Source: Serratia nevei
Lineage (GTDB): Bacteria; Pseudomonadota; Gammaproteobacteria; Enterobacterales; Enterobacteriaceae
DNA length: 64,000 nt
Direction of reading: 5' to 3'
Assembly: GCF_037948395.1 (NCBI RefSeq)
Contig: NZ_CP149940.1
Location: 1,550,001-1,614,000, forward strand
Part shown: positions 58,795 through 64,000 of the stretch, piece after piece
Layout: each line of letters begins with the position of its first letter
Position numbering within the stretch: position 1 is the first letter of the stretch
The notes under the pieces: model-generated
The model's input: only the letters and a program-made list of their open reading frames with translations
The model's database searches: none
What the model was told of the DNA's origin: nothing
Translations under genes and position numbers: made by a program

Positions 58795-59907
58795 ATGAAC
58801 GCAAAATCCCCTGAGCAGACCAACCCCGAAGTTCTGCGCGCCCTGGTGACCGGTGTACTGGCCGCCTTTGAACACCCGACGTTGAAAAACAACCTGACCG
58901 CATTGAAGGCCATTCATCACTGCGCGTTGCTGGACGATGTACTGCATATCGAACTGACGATGCCGTTTGCCTGGCAGAGCGGTTTTGAGGCGCTGCAGGC
59001 GAGCGTCGGCCCCGAGCTGTTGCGCGTGACCGGCGCTTCCGCTATCGACTGGAAGCTGAAACACGACATCACGACGCTGAAACGCGCCAACGGCCAGGCC
59101 GGCATCAAAGGCGTGCGCAACATCGTCGCCGTCAGCTCCGGCAAAGGCGGGGTGGGGAAATCCAGCACCGCCGTCAACCTGGCGCTGGCGCTGGCCGCCG
59201 AAGGGGCCAAGGTCGGTATTCTGGACGCCGACATTTACGGCCCGTCGATCCCCAACATGCTGGGTACCGAACATGAGCGGCCGACCTCGCCGGACGGTCA
59301 GCACATGGCGCCGATCGTGGCGCACGGCCTGGCGACCAACTCCATCGGTTACCTGGTGACCGACGATAACGCCATGGTGTGGCGCGGCCCGATGGCCAGC
59401 AAGGCGCTGATGCAGCTGCTGCAGGATACGCTGTGGCCGGATCTGGATTACCTGGTGCTGGACATGCCGCCGGGCACCGGCGACATCCAGCTGACGCTGT
59501 CGCAGAACATTCCGGTGACCGGCGCGCTGGTGGTTACCACCCCGCAGGATATCGCTTTGCTGGATGCCGCCAAGGGCATCGTGATGTTCGAGAAAGTGCA
59601 TGTGCCGGTGCTGGGCATCGTGGAGAATATGAGCGTGCACATCTGCAGCAACTGCGGTCACCATGAGCCGATCTTCGGCACCGGCGGCGCTGAAAAGCTG
59701 GTGCAGAAATACCACAGCCGTCTGCTGGGGCAGATGCCGCTGCATATCTCGCTGCGCGAAGACCTGGATCGCGGTACGCCGACGGTGATCAGCCGCCCGG
59801 ACAGCGAATTCGCCGAGATGTATCGTCAGCTCGCCGGCCGCGTGGCCGCGCAGATGTATTGGCAGGGCGAGGCGATCCCGACAGAGATTGCGTTCCGCGC
59901 GCTGTAA
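58795..59907 (+). CDS. mrp: Iron-sulfur cluster carrier protein Mrp/ApbC
   Basis: The 370-residue P-loop ATPase carries the deviant Walker A motif SSGKGGVGKSSTAVNLA, an N-terminal DUF59-like region (about residues 10-90), and the cluster-binding cysteines in HICSNCGHHEP. It helps load Fe-S clusters onto apoproteins. The ATG at 58795 follows AAGGAGCCGGG. E. coli Mrp has 369 residues and lies next to metG in the same divergent layout. A terminator follows. Confidence 0.96.
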   Translation: MNAKSPEQTNPEVLRALVTGVLAAFEHPTLKNNLTALKAIHHCALLDDVLHIELTMPFAWQSGFEALQASVGPELLRVTGASAIDWKLKHDITTLKRANGQAGIKGVRNIVAVSSGKGGVGKSSTAVNLALALAAEGAKVGILDADIYGPSIPNMLGTEHERPTSPDGQHMAPIVAHGLATNSIGYLVTDDNAMVWRGPMASKALMQLLQDTLWPDLDYLVLDMPPGTGDIQLTLSQNIPVTGALVVTTPQDIALLDAAKGIVMFEKVHVPVLGIVENMSVHICSNCGHHEPIFGTGGAEKLVQKYHSRLLGQMPLHISLREDLDRGTPTVISRPDSEFAEMYRQLAGRVAAQMYWQGEAIPTEIAFRAL

Positions 59908-59928
59908 TCTGCCTATGGCAAGGCAAGA

Positions 59929-59954
59929 ACCCGGCTTAAACGCCGGGTTTTTTT
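59929..59954 (+). terminator. Terminator of mrp
   Basis: ACCCGGC and GCCGGGT pair around TTAAAC, followed by seven T residues. Confidence 0.9.
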
Positions 59955-60582
59955 ATGGGATGCGGACAGGGTTGTGCAAATCCGCGCGGGTATAAGGACG
60001 TTCGATTTGCGCCAGCGTTTTGGCGATATGTTCCAGCAACCCCTGGGTGGGGGCCGGCTGACGATGTCCCATCAGTGCCAACGGCAAGGCCAGCGCGATG
60101 GCCAGGTGTGGCCAGGAAAGGCATGGGCGAGCCTTGGCGCGTTGCAGCCACAGGAACAGTGCGCTGGCCAGGTAGCCTAAAATCAATCCGCTGATCACCT
60201 CGGATACCGAGTGAACGCGAATTTCCAGCCGCGACACGCCGATGGTGAAAGGCAATATCCACCCGGTCAATAGCGCGAGGCTGCGCACCGGATGGGAAAA
60301 TCGGCCGGTCAATGCCCAGAGCAGCGGCGGCCAGATGCTGGCTGCGAGGGCCGAATGGCCGCTGAATCCGGTGAAATCATAACTTGCGTTACCAATACCC
60401 CAGCCCATAAAGGCCAGTTTGGACAGGCAGACCAGCCCGCCGGTGAAGCCGAAGATCAACGCCCACTGCCAGCCTGCCGCGCGGGTGGCGGAAGACGCGA
60501 GCAGCAACAAAAACAGAATCAGCGCACAGGGTAGCAGCAGCATGCTGTCGCCGAAAAAAGTCAAAAAATACCAATCCAGCAC
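59953..60582 (-). CDS. PAP2-family membrane phosphatase-like protein
   Basis: The 209-residue protein has five or six helices and the PAP2 core: SGH in [10 protein letters not shown] and the SR-x5-H motif in [15 protein letters not shown]. The third motif has Glu where Asp is usual, and the first motif (K-x6-RP) is poorly kept (K near residue 55 without RP). It may be a lipid or undecaprenyl pyrophosphate phosphatase, or an inactive relative. It converges on mrp and diverges from udk. Confidence 0.8.
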   Translation of the reverse strand: MLDWYFLTFFGDSMLLLPCALILFLLLLASSATRAAGWQWALIFGFTGGLVCLSKLAFMGWGIGNASYDFTGFSGHSALAASIWPPLLWALTGRFSHPVRSLALLTGWILPFTIGVSRLEIRVHSVSEVISGLILGYLASALFLWLQRAKARPCLSWPHLAIALALPLALMGHRQPAPTQGLLEHIAKTLAQIERPYTRADLHNPVRIP

Positions 60583-60812
60583 ATCAATCTCCGATGAAAG
60601 ACTACGGGGTCCAGAAGTCAGCGCTGGAGTTTAACCTGTTGCCGGGCATTGCCCTAGCCGTGAGATTCTTAAAATGCGCGTTGCCGATACGGCGCGATAG
60701 CCCGAATTCGCCCGCCGTCGCGCAATATACAGTGGCGCAAACCCCGACGACTCCCTATAATTGTCGCGTTTTAGTTCCCCCCTTCACATTACGAAATCAG
60801 GTCTTTAATTTT

Positions 60813-61454
60813 ATGACTGACAATCCGCATCAGTGCGTCATTATTGGTATAGCTGGCGCATCTGCCTCCGGAAAAAGCCTTATTGCCAGCACGTTGTACC
60901 GCGAACTCCGCGAGCAGGTCGGCGATGAGCACATCGGCGTTATTCCAGAAGACAGTTACTATAAAGACCAGACTCACCTGACCATGGAAGAACGGGTCAA
61001 AACCAACTATGACCACCCGAGCGCCATGGATCACAATCTGCTGTTCCAGCATCTGCAGATGCTGAAGGCCGGCAAGGCGATCGAACTGCCGCTGTACAGC
61101 TACACCGAACACACGCGCAAGAAAGAAACCGTCCATCTCGAACCTAAAAAAGTGATTATTCTGGAAGGGATCTTGCTGCTGACGGATATCCGCCTGCGCC
61201 AGGAGATGAACTTCTCGATCTTCGTCGACACGCCGCTGGATATCTGCCTGATGCGCCGCATGAAGCGCGACGTCAACGAGCGCGGCCGCTCGATGGATTC
61301 GGTGATGGCGCAATACCAGAAGACCGTGCGCCCGATGTTCCTGCAGTTTATCGAACCTTCCAAACAATACGCCGATATCATCGTCCCGCGCGGCGGCAAG
61401 AACCGCATCGCGATCGATATTCTGAAAGCCAAAATCAGCCAATTCTTTGAATAA
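60813..61454 (+). CDS. udk: Uridine kinase
   Basis: The 213-residue enzyme phosphorylates uridine and cytidine with ATP or GTP for nucleotide salvage. The P-loop [12 protein letters not shown] lies near the start, with [19 protein letters not shown] and [13 protein letters not shown] for substrate binding. Length identical to E. coli Udk (213). Start at 60813 matches the family; the Shine-Dalgarno is weak. Together with dcd and asmA it keeps the E. coli gene order. Confidence 0.97.
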   Translation: MTDNPHQCVIIGIAGASASGKSLIASTLYRELREQVGDEHIGVIPEDSYYKDQTHLTMEERVKTNYDHPSAMDHNLLFQHLQMLKAGKAIELPLYSYTEHTRKKETVHLEPKKVIILEGILLLTDIRLRQEMNFSIFVDTPLDICLMRRMKRDVNERGRSMDSVMAQYQKTVRPMFLQFIEPSKQYADIIVPRGGKNRIAIDILKAKISQFFE

Positions 61455-61465
61455 TGCCGCTTAAT

Positions 61466-61489
61466 GGCCGGAAATGTGCATTTCCGGCC
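61466..61489 (+). repeat. 10-bp hairpin between udk and dcd
   Basis: GGCCGGAAAT and ATTTCCGGCC pair perfectly around GTGC, 11 bases after the udk stop. No U-run follows, so it may only stabilise or partly terminate the udk message. Confidence 0.5.
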
Positions 61490-61579
61490 GGTGGCCAACT
61501 ATTTGCACCCCGGCGTAGACCTTTCGCCCGTTGTGTGGCAATTTTTGTTTAGTGACGCGTTTTGATGGAGAAGAAAGAC

Positions 61580-62161
61580 ATGAGACTGTGCGACCGCGAT
61601 ATAGAAGCCTGGCTGGATAGCGAGAAACTGGTGATTTCCCCGCGCCCGCCGCTCGAACGCATCAACGGGGCCACAGTAGATGTCCGTTTGGGCAATCAGT
61701 TCCGCGTGTTCAGTGGCCATACCGCGCCTTTTATCGATCTTAGCGGGCCGAAAGACGAAGTCAGCGCCGCGCTGGATCGCGTGATGAGCGACGAGATTGT
61801 CCTGCCGGAAGGCGAGGCGTTCTTCCTCCATCCCGGCGAGCTGGCCCTGGCGGTGACGTTCGAATCCGTGACGTTGCCGGACGATCTGGTGGGTTGGCTC
61901 GACGGCCGTTCTTCTTTGGCGCGCCTGGGGCTGATGGTGCACGTGACCGCGCACCGTATCGATCCGGGCTGGCATGGGCGCATCGTGCTGGAGTTCTACA
62001 ACTCCGGCAAGCTGCCGCTGGCGCTGCGGCCGGGGATGCTGATTGGCGCCTTGAGCTTTGAGCCGTTGTCCGGCCCGGCGGCCCGGCCATACAACAGCCG
62101 CCAGGACGCAAAATATCGCGATCAGCAGGGCGCAGTAGCCAGTCGAATCGACAAGGACTAA
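61580..62161 (+). CDS. dcd: dCTP deaminase
   Basis: The 193-residue enzyme turns dCTP into dUTP, the main route to thymidine nucleotides in enterobacteria. The sequence follows E. coli Dcd throughout: [49 protein letters not shown] with the catalytic Glu in [18 protein letters not shown]. The ATG at 61580 follows GGAG nine bases before; the frame could begin six codons earlier but family members do not. Confidence 0.97.
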   Translation: MRLCDRDIEAWLDSEKLVISPRPPLERINGATVDVRLGNQFRVFSGHTAPFIDLSGPKDEVSAALDRVMSDEIVLPEGEAFFLHPGELALAVTFESVTLPDDLVGWLDGRSSLARLGLMVHVTAHRIDPGWHGRIVLEFYNSGKLPLALRPGMLIGALSFEPLSGPAARPYNSRQDAKYRDQQGAVASRIDKD

Positions 62162-62205
62162 CGGCGCGGGATGCACCGTCGGTGTGGCGCTGACAAGAGG
62201 GTGGC

Positions 62206-64000
62206 ATGAGAAGATTACTGACGACATTGGCGATTTTACTGGTGGTCGTGGTGGCGGGGATGTCCGCGCTGGTACTGCTGGTCAATCCGAATGATTTTCG
62301 CGGCTACATGGTCAAAAAAGTCGAGCAGAAGAGCGGCTACCAGCTGACGCTCGAAGGCGACCTGCGGTGGCACATCTGGCCGCAGCTCAGCATTTTGGCC
62401 GGCCGCATGACGCTAACCGCACCGGGTGCCAAAGCGCCGGTGGTGAGTGCGGAAAACATGCGCCTCGATGTCAAACTGTTGCCGCTGCTGTCGCATCAGC
62501 TGTTTGTGAAGCAGGTGATGTTGAAAAACGCGGTTATCCGCCTCACGCCCGACAGCGAAGAGCACTCGCAGGTGGACGCCCCAATCGCACCCGCCGGTAG
62601 CGGTACTGACGCGGCAGACGCGGCCTGGAAGTTCGATATCGATAACCTTCGGGTGGTGGACAGCCTGCTGATTTGGCAGCGTGCCGATAACGAACAAATC
62701 AATGTCCGGGATATCAATCTCACCCTGCAACAAACGGAGAAACGCCAGGCGCAGCTGGAACTTTCCAGCCGGGTCAACCGCGATCAACGTGACCTGACCT
62801 TCAGCATGGCGGCCGATGTCGATCTGCAGCAGTTCCCACGCCAGATTGGCGCCAAAGTGACCCAGTTCAATTACCAACTGGCGGGCGCGGATATTCTGAA
62901 CGGCGGTATTCAGGGAGAGGGTAATGCCCAGGTGGTCTATCAGCAGACGCCGGCGCAGATTGCCGTCGGCCAGCTTAACGTCAGCGCCAATAACAGTCAG
63001 TTGACCGGCGATATCAGCGCCACGCTGGGGGCAGTGCCCGGCTATGTGGTGAACCTCAATTCGGCAAACCTCGATCTCGACGCGCTTTCCGGCTGGCAAT
63101 CCAGCACCACGACCGCCGAGCAGCCCGCCGTGACTTCCGCGCCGGTGATCGCCAGCCAGGTTGACGATCGGCAGCAAAACCTGGAGGCGCTGCGCGATTT
63201 CACTGCACAATTGAACCTGCAGGCGGCACAGGTAACCTATCGCGGTATGAACGTTGCCCAGTTGGCCGTTACGGCGGACAACCAACGCGGCCTGCTGACG
63301 TTGCACAAGCTTGCCGGGCAATTGGCCGGCGGAGATTTCTCCTTGCCGGGAACGCTCGACGCGCGCGGCAATAAACCGGTGATAAGCGTACAACCGGTGC
63401 TGAATCAGGTTGAGCTCGGCACGGTGCTCAAGGCATTCGATATGCCGCAGATGCTCACCGGCAAGTTCAGCATGAAAGGGGATCTGACCGGCGATCGCCT
63501 CTCTTCACAGGCATTTGAGCGCCGCTGGCGCGGTACGGCGCAGCTGGCGATGCAGGATGCGCAGCTGCACGGCCTGAATATTCAGCAGCTGATTCAGCAG
63601 GCGGTGGCGCGTAATGATAACAGCGTACGTGGGCAAGACAGCTATCAGCGCTATACCGAAGTCAAAAGCGTCTCGGCGCAGGCCAGCCTGAGTCAGGGCA
63701 TGGTCAAACTTAGCGGCCTGACGGCGGATTCGCCTTTGCTGGCGCTGACCGGCGCCGGCAGCATCGATATGCCGGGCAAACAGTGCGACATGGCGCTCAA
63801 CGTGCGCGTCACCGGCGGTTGGCAAGGGCGCGGCGAGCTGATTGAGCAACTGCAAAAAACGCCGATCCCGCTGCGGGTCTATGGGCCTTGGCAACAGCTG
63901 AATTATCAACTGCAGGTCGATCAAGTGCTGCGCAAAACGCTGCAGGATCGGGCCAAGGATGCGTTGAACAAATGGGCTGAAAAGAACAAGGATTCGCGCG
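62206..64000 (+). CDS. asmA: AsmA, outer-membrane assembly-related protein (3' end outside window)
   Basis: 598 codons are visible, against 617 residues in E. coli AsmA, so only the last few are missing. The N-terminus has one membrane helix (LLTTLAILLVVVVAGMSALVLL); the rest is a large periplasmic beta-rich domain with the family's DFRGYMVKKVEQKSGYQL and GDLRWHIWPQLSI segments and a C-terminal AsmA domain. Relatives (TamB, YhdP) bridge the envelope for lipid transport. It follows dcd by 44 bases and is likely cotranscribed. No frameshift seen. Confidence 0.95.
   Translation, partial: MRRLLTTLAILLVVVVAGMSALVLLVNPNDFRGYMVKKVEQKSGYQLTLEGDLRWHIWPQLSILAGRMTLTAPGAKAPVVSAENMRLDVKLLPLLSHQLFVKQVMLKNAVIRLTPDSEEHSQVDAPIAPAGSGTDAADAAWKFDIDNLRVVDSLLIWQRADNEQINVRDINLTLQQTEKRQAQLELSSRVNRDQRDLTFSMAADVDLQQFPRQIGAKVTQFNYQLAGADILNGGIQGEGNAQVVYQQTPAQIAVGQLNVSANNSQLTGDISATLGAVPGYVVNLNSANLDLDALSGWQSSTTTAEQPAVTSAPVIASQVDDRQQNLEALRDFTAQLNLQAAQVTYRGMNVAQLAVTADNQRGLLTLHKLAGQLAGGDFSLPGTLDARGNKPVISVQPVLNQVELGTVLKAFDMPQMLTGKFSMKGDLTGDRLSSQAFERRWRGTAQLAMQDAQLHGLNIQQLIQQAVARNDNSVRGQDSYQRYTEVKSVSAQASLSQGMVKLSGLTADSPLLALTGAGSIDMPGKQCDMALNVRVTGGWQGRGELIEQLQKTPIPLRVYGPWQQLNYQLQVDQVLRKTLQDRAKDALNKWAEKNKDSR

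Overview
The window reads as a chromosomal segment of an enterobacterium of the Serratia marcescens type. The DNA is GC-rich with short intergenic gaps. Gene blocks known from Escherichia coli are conserved: moeBA, iaaA-gsiABCD, folE-yeiB-galS-mglBAC, sanA, cdd-yohKJ, metG/mrp and udk-dcd-asmA. I see no rRNA, tRNA, insertion sequence, prophage or CRISPR array. The first gene (betA) lacks its 5' part and the last (asmA) lacks its 3' end.

Bases 1-10400: the end of betA, a membrane-anchored FMN glutamate-synthase-like protein, then a chaperone-usher fimbrial locus (pilin, chaperone, usher, adhesin). The locus is preceded by a divergent pair of regulators, a LuxR-type protein and an EAL-domain protein. 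The fimA leader holds a short ORF with a good ribosome binding site and a 10-bp inverted repeat. Bases 10400-19100: AraC regulator, mqo, phoA with a textbook Pho box, a glutathione S-transferase, an ArsR regulator facing a very short cytochrome P450 plus a small monooxygenase, and an exported isochorismatase-like protein facing a LysR regulator.

Bases 19100-26300: small kinase, GNAT acetyltransferase, yjhX (TopAI family), the cyanate operon cynTS with cynR, a DUF1304 protein, an exported hydrolase and an MHS-type transporter. The yjhX gene has its own promoter and a structured leader with an eight-codon ORF. It resembles the regulated topAI-yjhQ toxin-antitoxin operon of E. coli and is the most interesting part of the window.

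Bases 26300-41600: ybiT, moeBA, a DUF924 protein, isoaspartyl peptidase and the glutathione importer gsiABCD, then formaldehyde detoxification (adhC, fghA) with a PtrR-like LysR regulator and a divergent transporter. Bases 41600-64000: folE, yeiB, galS and mglBAC with clear GalS and CRP sites, sanA, maeA, cdd with CRP/CytR-like sites, yohKJ, a YdeE-like exporter, a solitary sugar-binding protein, metG, mrp, a PAP2-family protein, udk, dcd and asmA.

The metabolic theme is housekeeping plus nutrient scavenging: choline, malate, phosphate, cyanate, glutathione peptides, galactose and nucleosides. Function calls rest on recognising protein families by eye. Promoters and operators are motif matches, not measurements.
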